NCBI GenBank assembly: GCA_902780305.1
Contig: CACZFB010000001.1
Location: 103,315 to 144,916, forward strand
DNA: 41,602 nt
Direction of reading: 5' to 3'
Source of the DNA: an uncultured Coriobacteriaceae bacterium
GTDB taxonomy: Bacteria; Actinomycetota; Coriobacteriia; Coriobacteriales; Atopobiaceae
Shown here: piece after piece, positions 7,588 through 16,075 of the stretch
Layout of the letters: each line of letters begins with the position of its first letter
How positions within the stretch are numbered: the first letter of the stretch is position 1
Notes under the pieces: model-generated
Database searches by the model: none
The model's input: only the letters and a program-made list of their open reading frames with translations
Told to the model about the DNA's origin: nothing
Program-made: the position numbers and the translations under genes

Positions 7588-8544
7588 ATGACGGAAAGAT
7601 GCGAGCCCACGTATCACAGAAAGACCGAGAACCCGGACGAGCAATACCGACGCTCGCTCTGGGAGGCCGCATTTGGGCTGCAGGCCGTCGACGGGCTCGA
7701 GCCATCTTCCTACGCCCGCTCCCTTGCCGCCGACAACGCAGCCAGGCGCATTTCGCTCGAGCAGGTTGGACAGTGCCTCGATGCGTATTACCGCAAGGAG
7801 CGCGATGTCTCTGGAAATCACTCGCGCGAGGAAGAGGCCGACAAGGTAAGCCATCGCATCGTCCAGCTGTTGGAGGACGGTTCCTTTGCTTTGGACTCGC
7901 ACATGCTCAACGCCATACACGCCCATTTGTTCCAGGGAATCGACGACGAGCTCTACACCCCTGGTCGCTTTAAGGACGAGCAGCTCATCAAGTGCGAGCG
8001 CATCCTTAACGGCGACAGCGTACTCTACGGTACACCACTCCTCTATTCGCGCTCTCTCGACATGCTGTTCGATCGTGAGATAGCACATGCCTACGACGGT
8101 TATACGGATGGGCCTGCCCTCAGCTGGACAGACGCGAACATGCTCGCGCGGTTTGTGGCAAACGTCTGGATGGTTCATCCGTTTAGGGAAGGCAACACCA
8201 GAACCGTAGCCGTCTTTATGTCCCTGTACCTCAACTCCATGGGGTTTGACGTGAGCAATAAGCCATACAAAAGGCATGCCGCGTTCTTTCGTGGTGCACT
8301 CGTGCGAGCCTGTTATCAAAACCGCCCGGCCGGCGTGCAGCTGGACACGTCTCACTTGGTCCAGTTCTTGTCCAAGCTCGTGGAAGACCCCCAAGCCAAG
8401 CTCGACTACGACGCCCTGTGGTGCGTGCCCCTCTTCGAGTGGCCGGACCGCGTGAGAAACGTGTCGCACGTCGACGCAAAGCCAATACAAGAGGAGCTCA
8501 TACGCGAGGGCATCACCAGCCGCGTGCTGGGCTTGACTAGATGA
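7588..8544 (+). CDS. Fic-family protein with N-terminal VbhA-like antitoxin segment
   Basis: A protein of 318 residues. The Fic core is at about 100-270, with the catalytic loop HPFREGNTR at 197-205: His197 is the base, Glu201 binds metal, and Thr204 stands where Gly/Lys is usual. Fic enzymes transfer AMP or another phospho-group from a nucleotide to hydroxyl side chains of target proteins. Residues 25-68 (W-x5-LQAVDGLEPSSY, then RISLEQVGQCLDAYYRKE) match the layout of VbhA-type antitoxins. Asp35-Gly36 lies where the inhibitory Glu-Gly is expected, so the protein probably carries its own brake. The start is supported by AAGGTGA 7 bases upstream. No partner toxin or antitoxin gene is adjacent. 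Target unknown. Confidence 0.85.
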   Translation: MTERCEPTYHRKTENPDEQYRRSLWEAAFGLQAVDGLEPSSYARSLAADNAARRISLEQVGQCLDAYYRKERDVSGNHSREEEADKVSHRIVQLLEDGSFALDSHMLNAIHAHLFQGIDDELYTPGRFKDEQLIKCERILNGDSVLYGTPLLYSRSLDMLFDREIAHAYDGYTDGPALSWTDANMLARFVANVWMVHPFREGNTRTVAVFMSLYLNSMGFDVSNKPYKRHAAFFRGALVRACYQNRPAGVQLDTSHLVQFLSKLVEDPQAKLDYDALWCVPLFEWPDRVRNVSHVDAKPIQEELIREGITSRVLGLTR

Positions 8545-8577
8545 GCGTTCCCCTCGTTCGGCCCAGAGCGGACCCAG

Positions 8578-8612
8578 ACTCGGGGGGACAGTCCTCTTTG
8601 TCTGCCCCGGGT
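8578..8612. terminator. Hairpin between convergent fic and 8657-9136 genes
   Basis: ACTCGGGG...GACA pairs with TGTC..CCCCGGGT around a CT-rich loop. The position between two convergent stop codons suggests a bidirectional terminator. It belongs to the same palindrome style as 1073-1109. Confidence 0.45.
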
Positions 8613-8656
8613 TAAGAAAAGCTACGTTGTGGTGGGAACATCGCCCCGATTACCGC

Positions 8657-9136
8657 CTACGCAGACACGAGCAGCATGCCGTCCTTGAGGATCTCGTGGA
8701 GCATCTCGAAGCCAAAGGAGCCGAGCTCCGCCAGCACCTTCTTGCGACCATTGCCCTTTTTGAGCATGGCATGGAACTGCTGCACGGCCTCGTGGCGCTC
8801 CTCCTTGGATGCGCCCTGAATCCTGATGCCACGATTACGCAGCACCTCCACCGCCTTTACCAACGCATAGAGCGCGATAAGCTGGTAGTCGGGCATAGTG
8901 GCGAGTTTGCGCTGGTACATCGATTTACCCAGGCCGTCAGGCACGAAGTCCTGCCTTTGGAGGCTGAGCAGCTCCTCGATTGAGCTACGCAGTTGCTCGG
9001 GCATCTTGTGACCCTTCTCTTCACGCTCGCGCCTGCGCTTGCGTTCGCGCAGCTTATACACCGCATACGCACCCGCCGCGATCACTGCCGCCGTCGGCAC
9101 CGCAATCGCCACGGCCATCAGCTTGATTCTTTTCAT
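8657..9136 (-). CDS. Small membrane-anchored protein of unknown function
   Basis: A protein of 159 residues. A single hydrophobic segment at about 7-27 (MAVAIAVPTAAVIAAGAYAV) is followed by a very basic stretch, KLRERKRRREREEKGHK. A soluble alpha-helical domain completes it, with motifs PEQLRSSIEELLSLQRQDF and MPDYQLIALYALVKAVEVL. The positive charges directly after the membrane helix place the domain in the cytoplasm. The start at 9136 has GGGGAG 6 bases upstream. I do not recognise the family. It converges on the Fic gene across a hairpin. Confidence 0.7.
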   Translation of the reverse strand: MKRIKLMAVAIAVPTAAVIAAGAYAVYKLRERKRRREREEKGHKMPEQLRSSIEELLSLQRQDFVPDGLGKSMYQRKLATMPDYQLIALYALVKAVEVLRNRGIRIQGASKEERHEAVQQFHAMLKKGNGRKKVLAELGSFGFEMLHEILKDGMLLVSA

Positions 9137-9204
9137 GCGCTTCTCCCCTGCCCGCTTTGGTGGTCATAGTAGGGTGAAGTATAGCAGGCCAAAGAATGCC
9201 TTGT

Positions 9205-9238
9205 CGCCTATCAATGGGGTTACCCTCATCGATAGGCG
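9205..9238. repeat. Degenerate GGGGTTACCC-type palindrome
   Basis: CGCCTATCAATGGGG and a CTCATCGATAGGCG arm form an imperfect inverted repeat around TTAC. It is a decayed copy of the GGGGGTAACCCCC family seen at 20984, 25547, 37761 and 41541. Confidence 0.65.
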
Positions 9239-9245
9239 CACTCGT

Positions 9246-9491
9246 CTACACGGCCGAATAGGCCGTCTTGGCACTTACGCCGGGCAGCGCACCAATCTTG
9301 CCTGCGAGCGACGAGATCACGTTGCCTGGCGCATCGACGGCAACGCTGATCACGTTAATGCCGCGCGCGCGATACGGCACGCCCATGCGCCCAAAGATGT
9401 ACTCCCCGTACTCGTGGAGCAGCGCGTTGAGCCGTTCCACCGAATCGGCGTCCTCAACGATGATGCCAATAACTGCCACGCGCGTGTCCAT
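9246..9491 (-). CDS. TM1266-like regulator (iron-only hydrogenase system regulator family)
   Basis: A compact 81-residue protein. It starts MDTRVAVIGIIVEDADSVER, continues NALLHEYGEYIFGRMGVPYR and VISVAVDAPGNVISSLAGKI, and ends LPGVSAKTAYSAV. This is the ACT/NikR-like fold of the TM1266 family, members of which are often encoded with [FeFe]-hydrogenase maturation genes (hydE, hydF, hydG). None of those genes is in this window, so the assigned role is by family only. GGGAG lies 7-8 bases before the start. Confidence 0.75.
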   Translation of the reverse strand: MDTRVAVIGIIVEDADSVERLNALLHEYGEYIFGRMGVPYRARGINVISVAVDAPGNVISSLAGKIGALPGVSAKTAYSAV

Positions 9492-9530
9492 GGCCAGCTC
9501 CCGCCTCTACAGCCCTCAGGTCGCCTGGTG

Positions 9531-10751
9531 CTAGGCAGTAGCAGTGGCCGTAGACTCGGCCGCCGGAGCGGACGCTTCGGTGGTCTGCCCCGTAGTAGCC
9601 TCGGTAGTTCCCGAGTCGGTGGGCGTGGGCGTTACCTCGGGCTCCGCGGGCGTCGGCGTGGGCTCTGCGGGCGTGGGCTCGGGCGTCGGCTCGCTCGGCG
9701 TAGGATCGCTCGGCGTGGTCGTAGGCTCCGTGGGTGTGGTGGTGCTTCCCTCGGTGCTACCGCTCGAGCTCTCCTCCTTGCTGGTGTCCTTGCTCTCGTC
9801 CTTGCTCTCGCTCGAGCCACTGCTCTTGCTCTCGTCCTGCTTCTCGCTGGACTCGTTATTGTTATTGTTGTTGTTCGTCTGGCCCTCGGGATTGTTCTGC
9901 TGCTGCTCCTGAATGATCTCGGAAGCTTCCGCGACCTCACGCTCCTGCGTGGCAATGCGCTCCTGCGCCTCAGCGCGCTCGCGCTCGCGGGCCAGCTCCT
10001 CCTCACGCTTCTTCTTCGCCTTTTGCACGAACTCGTCGGCGCGGTCGCGATTATCGGGATCCTTCTCGATCCACGACCGTGCGCTGGAGATTACCTCGTC
10101 AGTCATGTCCGCGGCGGCAAGCCTGTCCATGCGCAGGGTATCGTCCGTTGCGAAGTACACCTCAAACGACTCGGTGACCTCAATTTGCAAGGCCTCCGGT
10201 ATCGCATACATCGTACCGTCCCCGGCGATGGGCGTCTCGGCCACGCGCACCTCGTACGTACCCGGCGTGAGCACCAACCCCTCGCCGGTATACGAGAGGA
10301 AACACGCATCCTCGGTGGACGAGCCATCGGGACGGTGTCCCGAAATACGCAACGGAATACGGGACCCGTTGCCGTCGAGGTTGGTTGCCCTCACGTACAG
10401 AGGCACCTCGACCTCGCCGTCTCGCACGACCACCTGAGAGCTGCGGCTCGACTTGGACGTTCTCGTGTTGCCAAAGGCAAACATGGGGATGACAAACGCC
10501 AGGGTGGTAATCAGCACGAGGCTCGCGCACACGGTGGAAATAATAAGACGCCGCTGGTCGCGTGCCTCCATGGCGCGATACATGGTGGCTGCGTCGGGCA
10601 CGTTGATGTCGTCACGATACTCGGGGCCAAGCATGTTTGGATCCACGCCAGCAGGAGCAGGCGCAACGTTGGGGTCGGGCGACGCCGCGCGCCTCACGCG
10701 GGCATAGGTTGCCGTATCTCCCGGCAAGGGCGATCCAGTTTTGGTATCCAT
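9531..10751 (-). CDS. Single-pass membrane protein with low-complexity C-terminal tail
   Basis: A protein of 406 residues. The cytoplasmic N-terminus is about 70 residues (Pro/Ala-rich, then a RAMEARDQRR stretch). One transmembrane helix follows (IISTVCASLVLITTLAFVIP). A beta-rich outer domain has VPLYVRATNLDGNGSRIPLR and LTPGTYEVRVAETPIAGDGT, as in PEGA-like carbohydrate or peptide-binding folds. After it come a charged helical segment (KKKREEELARERERAEAQER), a run of Asn, a Ser/Lys/Glu region and a tail of about 80 residues of Pro-Thr-Glu repeats. The tail looks like a cell-wall spanning spacer, but no LPxTG motif is present. GGAGG 4 bases upstream supports 10751 over 10766. The function is unknown. 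Confidence 0.75.
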   Translation of the reverse strand: MDTKTGSPLPGDTATYARVRRAASPDPNVAPAPAGVDPNMLGPEYRDDINVPDAATMYRAMEARDQRRLIISTVCASLVLITTLAFVIPMFAFGNTRTSKSSRSSQVVVRDGEVEVPLYVRATNLDGNGSRIPLRISGHRPDGSSTEDACFLSYTGEGLVLTPGTYEVRVAETPIAGDGTMYAIPEALQIEVTESFEVYFATDDTLRMDRLAAADMTDEVISSARSWIEKDPDNRDRADEFVQKAKKKREEELARERERAEAQERIATQEREVAEASEIIQEQQQNNPEGQTNNNNNNNESSEKQDESKSSGSSESKDESKDTSKEESSSGSTEGSTTTPTEPTTTPSDPTPSEPTPEPTPAEPTPTPAEPEVTPTPTDSGTTEATTGQTTEASAPAAESTATATA

Positions 10752-10967
10752 GCGTCCTCCTGCCAAAGAAGGCCTACGAGTTCGTATTTGGCTTTGAGTC
10801 TAGCATACCCAGCGTCGCTTCCATGCATACCGCACACATCAGGCTCGCGCCTGCCCCCCCGAGACCGTTACGGGCTGTTACGTTACTCACGCCACTTACA
10901 GTCACCAACGGGAGCCAACCATACTATTGCTTCCAAACCTTTGTCTGCCGAAGGCGATGCAAAGCAC

Positions 10968-10973
10968 TATACT
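10968..10973 (+). promoter_or_regulatory. Candidate -10 element for the yhgE pair
   Basis: TATACT lies 41 bases before the ATG at 11015, in an AT-richer patch of the divergent region. A -35 match at the right distance is poor (TTGTCT at 10941 is 21 bases away). Confidence 0.3.
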
Positions 10974-11014
10974 TATCATATTTGACTGTCGTAAGGCGAA
11001 GGCTGGTGAGAGGC

Positions 11015-13765
11015 ATGGCCAAATCCGTTGCAATACTCAAACGCGATTTGCTTAGATTGTTGAGAAACCCCATCGCAGCAATGATTGCGCTGGGCGTATG
11101 CATTGTTCCCTGCCTCTACGCGTGGATCAACATCGCTGCGAACTGGGACCCCTACGAGAACACGAGCGACATATCAGTCGCGGTAGTCAACCAGGACCAG
11201 GCCGTGGACCTTGGCGACATGGGGTCGATGTGCATTGGCAACACCATGGTCGAGGCACTCGAGAAGAACGACGCCATTGGGTGGCGCTTCGTCGAGGAGC
11301 GCGACGCCATGGACGGCGTAGACTCCGGCAAGTACTACGCCGCCATCGTGATTCCCGACGACTTTACCAAAAGCCTCACCGGCGTCCTTAACGGCGACGT
11401 GCAAAAGGCACACCTCAAGTACTACGTCAACGAGAAGCTCAACGCCATCGCGCCCAAGGTTACCGACACCGGCGCATCCACCATCGAGAAGCAAATCGAC
11501 GACCAGTTCGTGGCGACGGTAGGCAAGGTCGTGGCCGAGAAGCTCGGCGACGTCGCCGGCAAGCTCACCGGAGACGTACAGGACGCCACCCAAAGCATCA
11601 ACCGCGCCCTGGACGAGGCGCGCGACACGCTGTCGTCGGTGGACGAGAAGCTGGAGGGCCTCTCCACAAGCCTCCAGAACGCGCAGGACTCGCTCAACGG
11701 CGCCTCGGCTCACCTCAGCGGCTTTAGCGGCTCAGGCGCGCACATTGCCGACGAGCTGGGCAGCACGCTGGACGACCTTGGCAATACGCGCAGCCGGGCC
11801 AACCAGCTCGTGGCCGACATCAACGGCGCGCTTGGCGACGGCGGCTCAACCATCGCGTCGCTCTCGTCACAGGCAAACTACGACATCTCGTCCATCGCGG
11901 GCGACATATCCCTGGCCCAGTCCCAGGTTCGCGCGGCCATTCGCACGCTGGAGAATGACCTCACCGACAACCAGGCAATGGTCTCCGAGCTGACCGCCGC
12001 GCAGGACCTCGTAATCAAGATCGAGCCCACGGGCGAGCGCGGCATCGAGCTGAAGACGGAACTCTCCAAAGACCTTGGCACCGAGCTCGACCTGCTGGTG
12101 CAGATAGGCGACGACCAGACGGCCAAGCTAGAGGAGCTACAGGCCTTGGCACAGCGGCTGGAGGACGCGTCCAACCAGGTCGCGAGCCTCTCGTCCAACC
12201 TCAACGAGCGTGTGCAGGCCGCCACCACAGCGCTGCAGACGACGCAGACCGACACCGTGAGCACGTGCCTGAGCCAGGTGCATGCCGCGCTCGACACGTT
12301 TGTGGAGGTTGCGCAGGAGCTGCAGACGGCGGCACGGCTCGTCGATCCCATCATCGACCAGACTGCCTCGGTGCTGGGAGACCTCGCCCAGACGACGGAC
12401 AAGACCAAGACGGCCATCGAGGCGACGCGCGGTTCACTCGAAACGCTCCTGCAGATGCTCGACGACCTCTCGGGAGAGGTGGCCGCCATCCGCAGTTCGA
12501 AGACCTGGGACCTGGTAAAGAGTGCGACCAAGACGAACCCCGAGGGCGTTCAGGACTTCCTCACCGCGCCGGTGAGCATAAACGAGAAGGCCCTCTACCC
12601 CGTGGCAAACTACGCCGCAGGTGTCGCCCCCTTCTTTACGAGCCTGGCCCTGTGGGTGGGAGGCATCGCTCTGGTCGCCATCTTCAAGCTGGAGGTGGAC
12701 GAGGAGGACGTCGGTCGCATGCGCCCCTGGCAGGCATACTTTGGCAGGTGGATGCTGTTTATGATCCTCAGCGTGATTACCGCCGTCGTCTGCTGCACAG
12801 GAGACTTGCTCTTGGGCATCCAGTGCGTCGAGGTGTGGGCTTTCTACCTGAGCGCCATCGTGGCCTCGGTCGTGTTCGTAAACATCATCTTCGCCCTGTC
12901 GGTCGCGTTCAAGCACCTGGGCAAGGCCATGGCCTTCACCCTCATCATCCTGCAGGTTCCCGGCTCGGCCGGCATGTACCCCATCGAGATGATGCCCCCG
13001 TTCTTCCAGGCCATCGGTCCCTGGCTGCCCTTTACCTACTCCAACAACGCCATGCGCGAGGCGATTGCGGGCTTCTATGGGTGGAACCTGGGATACAACC
13101 TGCTCATGCTCCTTGCGTTCGTAATCCCGGCCATCCTGATTGGCGTCACCGCGCGCAGCCATCTGGTAAACGTGAACGCCCTTTTCGACCGGCGCCTGCG
13201 TGAGACCGATCACCTCATGGTGAGCGAGCCGGTGGCAATCGAGGGCAACCGCTACCGTCTGGCAACCATCATCAAGGCCATGTACAGCCCACAGGAGTAT
13301 CGCGAGGTATTCGAGGAGCGCAGCGCAGCATTCGAGAGCGCCTATCCCAAGCTCGTGCGGCGGGGCGTGCGCGCGCTCATACTGCTGCCGCTCGTGCTCT
13401 TTGTCCTCATGCTCCTGTTCGACGCGCAGCTGCCGCTCATCGCCTGCCTGGTCGTCTCGCTCATCCTCAATTACGCCTATCTGGTCGTGGTCGAGTACTT
13501 CCACGACCGCATTGCCCACAAGCGCCTGCTCACCGACTTCTCCCCCGAGGAGCTCCAGGTGGTTATGAACGACGCGCTGCGCGATGAGCTGTTGCCCTAC
13601 GCACCCATCGACACGATAATTGAGCGGCGCAAGGCGCGACAGGAGAAGCGGGAGGAGCGCCAGGAGCGCCGCGGAGCACACCTGCGCGCGCTGCCGCTCA
13701 AGAAGCTGCACAAGGAGGACGCGCCCGTCGAAGACGACGCGCCGAAGGGAGGTGACGCACGATGA
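11015..13765 (+). CDS. YhgE/Pip-family membrane protein 1, with extended C-terminus
   Basis: A protein of 916 residues. A short basic N-terminus (KRDLLRLLRNP) leads into a first transmembrane helix (IAAMIALGVCIVPCLYAWIN). A long extracytoplasmic region of about 480 residues follows. It is rich in heptads of Ala/Leu/Ser with Asp/Glu/Lys and should form coiled coils. A cluster of five or six membrane helices follows (about 540-720), as in ABC-2-type exporters. Unlike the second copy, it continues for about 170 residues with two more helices (ALILLPLVLFVLMLLF, then LPLIACLVVSLILNY) and a highly charged Lys/Arg/Glu tail. The family includes phage infection protein Pip and the type VII secretion factor EsaA; the transport role is not established. 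GGTGAGAGGC precedes the ATG. It overlaps the next gene by four bases (ATGA). Confidence 0.88.
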   Translation: MAKSVAILKRDLLRLLRNPIAAMIALGVCIVPCLYAWINIAANWDPYENTSDISVAVVNQDQAVDLGDMGSMCIGNTMVEALEKNDAIGWRFVEERDAMDGVDSGKYYAAIVIPDDFTKSLTGVLNGDVQKAHLKYYVNEKLNAIAPKVTDTGASTIEKQIDDQFVATVGKVVAEKLGDVAGKLTGDVQDATQSINRALDEARDTLSSVDEKLEGLSTSLQNAQDSLNGASAHLSGFSGSGAHIADELGSTLDDLGNTRSRANQLVADINGALGDGGSTIASLSSQANYDISSIAGDISLAQSQVRAAIRTLENDLTDNQAMVSELTAAQDLVIKIEPTGERGIELKTELSKDLGTELDLLVQIGDDQTAKLEELQALAQRLEDASNQVASLSSNLNERVQAATTALQTTQTDTVSTCLSQVHAALDTFVEVAQELQTAARLVDPIIDQTASVLGDLAQTTDKTKTAIEATRGSLETLLQMLDDLSGEVAAIRSSKTWDLVKSATKTNPEGVQDFLTAPVSINEKALYPVANYAAGVAPFFTSLALWVGGIALVAIFKLEVDEEDVGRMRPWQAYFGRWMLFMILSVITAVVCCTGDLLLGIQCVEVWAFYLSAIVASVVFVNIIFALSVAFKHLGKAMAFTLIILQVPGSAGMYPIEMMPPFFQAIGPWLPFTYSNNAMREAIAGFYGWNLGYNLLMLLAFVIPAILIGVTARSHLVNVNALFDRRLRETDHLMVSEPVAIEGNRYRLATIIKAMYSPQEYREVFEERSAAFESAYPKLVRRGVRALILLPLVLFVLMLLFDAQLPLIACLVVSLILNYAYLVVVEYFHDRIAHKRLLTDFSPEELQVVMNDALRDELLPYAPIDTIIERRKARQEKREERQERRGAHLRALPLKKLHKEDAPVEDDAPKGGDAR

Positions 13766-15999
13766 GACGCATCTTCGCCGTGTTCAAGCGTGACATAAAC
13801 CACGTGCGTGGCAACGCCATTGCGCTGCTCGTGTGCATGGGACTTGCCATCATGCCCGCGCTCTACGCCTGGTTCAACATTGCGGGTGGCTGGGACCCCT
13901 ATGCGAACACAGGACAGGTAAAGGTCGCCCTGGCAAACTCCGACCGGGGCATTACCGGCACCGTGCTCCCCTTTAAGGTAAACGTGGGAGAGCGCGTGGT
14001 AAGCTCTCTCTCGGGAAGCGACAAGATCGACTACGTCGTAACCGACGAGAACAAGGCGACCGAGGGCGTACGCTCGGGCGAGTACTACGCGGCCGTCGTG
14101 ATTCCCAAGAACTTCTCGTCGGACCTGCTCAGCGTCCTTTCCAGCAAGCCCACACATCCGCAGCTGGACTACTACGTAAACGAAAAGCGCAACGCCATCG
14201 CCTCCATCGTTACGGGCAAGGCCACGGGCTCCGTGCAGAGCCTCGTGGACAAGGGACTCACCGAGTCCATGGGCACCGTGGTCACGGAGGTCTTCTCCGA
14301 GATTTCCTCGGCACTCGACGACGACGGTCTGATGTCGGTCGCGTCCAACCTCAGCGGCACGCTCGACACCACAATCGACTCCTTGGAGCGCTCCGCCGAC
14401 GACTTGCTGGCCTACCAGGCAGCGGTCGCCTCCATTCGCGAGGTCATGGAGACCTCCGCGTCGCTGGTGGGCAGCAATTCCGCATCACTTGACGCCGCCG
14501 GCATGCTGGGCGACGCCGCCGACGGCGTGCGGGAGTTCGATGCCGCGGCACAGACCGCCACCAATGCCGCCAACTCGGCCATCGACAAGGGCAAGGCCTC
14601 CACGCAGGACATAGAGAACGCCATAAACAGCGCCTTCGACTCCGCCTCCGGGCAGGCCGACGAGCTGGAGGAGGCACTGGGCAGGGTGGACGCCATCGCC
14701 CAGGCGCGCCGGGACGACCTCCAGCGCTTCCACGACGCGCTCGAGCGACTTAACGGCACGATCGTGGACCTCAACAAGGAGCTCGAGGAAGAGGGACACC
14801 TGGAGTCCATAAGCATCGAGTACTCCCTGCAGGTAAAGAACGACATCTCCGACCTGCTGGGACGTGTAAACAATGCCATGCAGACCATCGACGAGCTCTC
14901 TACCACGATCGACAAGACCAAGACGGACCTGCAGACGTCACGCAGCGACGTGGAGACCAGCAGAAAGACGCTCCAGGGCCTCGCGCAGCAGGCCACCCAG
15001 CAAATCGAGGCGGTGCGCAACCAGTACCAGAACAACCTGGGCGGCTCGCTGGGAGACGTGGCCGACTCCATCGACGACGCAGCGGCCAAGGCGGCCGACA
15101 TCTCGTCCAGCATCGAGGGCGAGGCCCAAAAGATCGCGCCCATGGTGGGCAACGCGACCGATGGCCTGTCCAACCTGGAGACCTCGCTCGACAACGCGGC
15201 CGAGAAGCTGAGGAACACGGCCGAGAAGCTGCGCAAGATGAGCGAGGCCCTGGCCAACGCCGCAACCTCGGGCAACCTCGACCTCGTACGCTCCATCCTG
15301 AGCGGTGACCCCGCCACGCTGGTGGACTTCCTGGCAGCGCCCGTCCAGCTCGACCGCAACGCCATCTTCCATGTGGAAAACAACGGCTCGGCCATGACGC
15401 CGTACTACACCACCATGGCACTGTGGGTGGGAGGCACCCTCATGGGCGTGCTGCTGTATGCGGGCATCTCGAAGAAGGCGCAGGAGGAGACGGGCGCGCA
15501 ACCGCGGCATGCCTACTTTGGCAGGCTGCTGTTCTTCCTCACCCTCGGTGCCATCCAGTCCACGACCCTGTTGCTGGGTGACGTGTACTTCCTGGGCGTG
15601 CAGTGTCAGAACCCCATCCTCTTCCTCATTACCGGATGGGTTGCCTCCACGGTGTTCATCAACATCATCTACTCGCTCGCCACCTCGTTTGGCGACGTGG
15701 GCAAGGCCATCGCCGTCTTTATTATGGTGCTGCAGGTCGCCGGCTCCGGCGGCACGTTCCCCGTGGAGATGCTGCCCAAGCCCTTCCAGCTGGCGTACCC
15801 GTTCTTGCCCTTCGTGCATTCCGAGAACGCCATGCGCGCCGCCATGTTTGGCACCTATAACAACGACTGGCTCATGGAGCTGGGCCTTCTTGCCGCCTTC
15901 CTCATTCCAGCTCTGATCCTGGGCCTCCTGCTCCGCAAGCCCTTCGTTCCCGTAAACGAGTGGATCGAGGAGAAGATGGAGGAGACCAAGCTGATGTAG
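13762..15999 (+). CDS. YhgE/Pip-family membrane protein 2
   Basis: A protein of 745 residues with the same plan as its upstream partner. The basic start RRIFAVFKRDINHVRGN precedes a first helix (IALLVCMGLAIMPALYAWFN). A coiled-coil-rich outer region of about 480 residues follows, then a C-terminal helix cluster from TPYYTTMALWVGGTLMGVL to LIPALILGLLLRKPF. Shared signatures are WDPY near residue 45 and FLAAPVQL-type text before the helix cluster (FLTAPVSI in copy 1). A strong AGGGAGGTGA lies 7 bases before the ATG, which overlaps the preceding stop, so the two are translationally coupled and probably form a heteromer. It ends just before a perfect palindrome at 16006. Confidence 0.88.
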   Translation: MRRIFAVFKRDINHVRGNAIALLVCMGLAIMPALYAWFNIAGGWDPYANTGQVKVALANSDRGITGTVLPFKVNVGERVVSSLSGSDKIDYVVTDENKATEGVRSGEYYAAVVIPKNFSSDLLSVLSSKPTHPQLDYYVNEKRNAIASIVTGKATGSVQSLVDKGLTESMGTVVTEVFSEISSALDDDGLMSVASNLSGTLDTTIDSLERSADDLLAYQAAVASIREVMETSASLVGSNSASLDAAGMLGDAADGVREFDAAAQTATNAANSAIDKGKASTQDIENAINSAFDSASGQADELEEALGRVDAIAQARRDDLQRFHDALERLNGTIVDLNKELEEEGHLESISIEYSLQVKNDISDLLGRVNNAMQTIDELSTTIDKTKTDLQTSRSDVETSRKTLQGLAQQATQQIEAVRNQYQNNLGGSLGDVADSIDDAAAKAADISSSIEGEAQKIAPMVGNATDGLSNLETSLDNAAEKLRNTAEKLRKMSEALANAATSGNLDLVRSILSGDPATLVDFLAAPVQLDRNAIFHVENNGSAMTPYYTTMALWVGGTLMGVLLYAGISKKAQEETGAQPRHAYFGRLLFFLTLGAIQSTTLLLGDVYFLGVQCQNPILFLITGWVASTVFINIIYSLATSFGDVGKAIAVFIMVLQVAGSGGTFPVEMLPKPFQLAYPFLPFVHSENAMRAAMFGTYNNDWLMELGLLAAFLIPALILGLLLRKPFVPVNEWIEEKMEETKLM

Positions 16000-16005
16000 C
16001 GGGGG

Positions 16006-16057
16006 CTGGACAAAGGGGACAGTCCCCTGAACACAGGGGACTGTCCCCTTTGTCCAG
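16006..16057. repeat. Perfect palindrome, 24-bp arms (GGGGACAGTCCCC family)
   Basis: The left arm at 16006-16029 and the right arm at 16034-16057 are exact complements around an AACA loop. Each contains GGGGACAGTCCCC, itself palindromic. It lies between the convergent yhgE and lipoprotein genes, so it could act as a bidirectional terminator. Related copies are at 30962-31050 and 34931-34998. Confidence 0.9.
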
Positions 16058-16075
16058 CCAAACGCGATTCGCGGC

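Noticed and set aside
9632..10006. Arg/Ser-rich minus-strand protein
   Set aside because: Frame-shifted reading of the low-complexity tail of the 9531-10751 gene.
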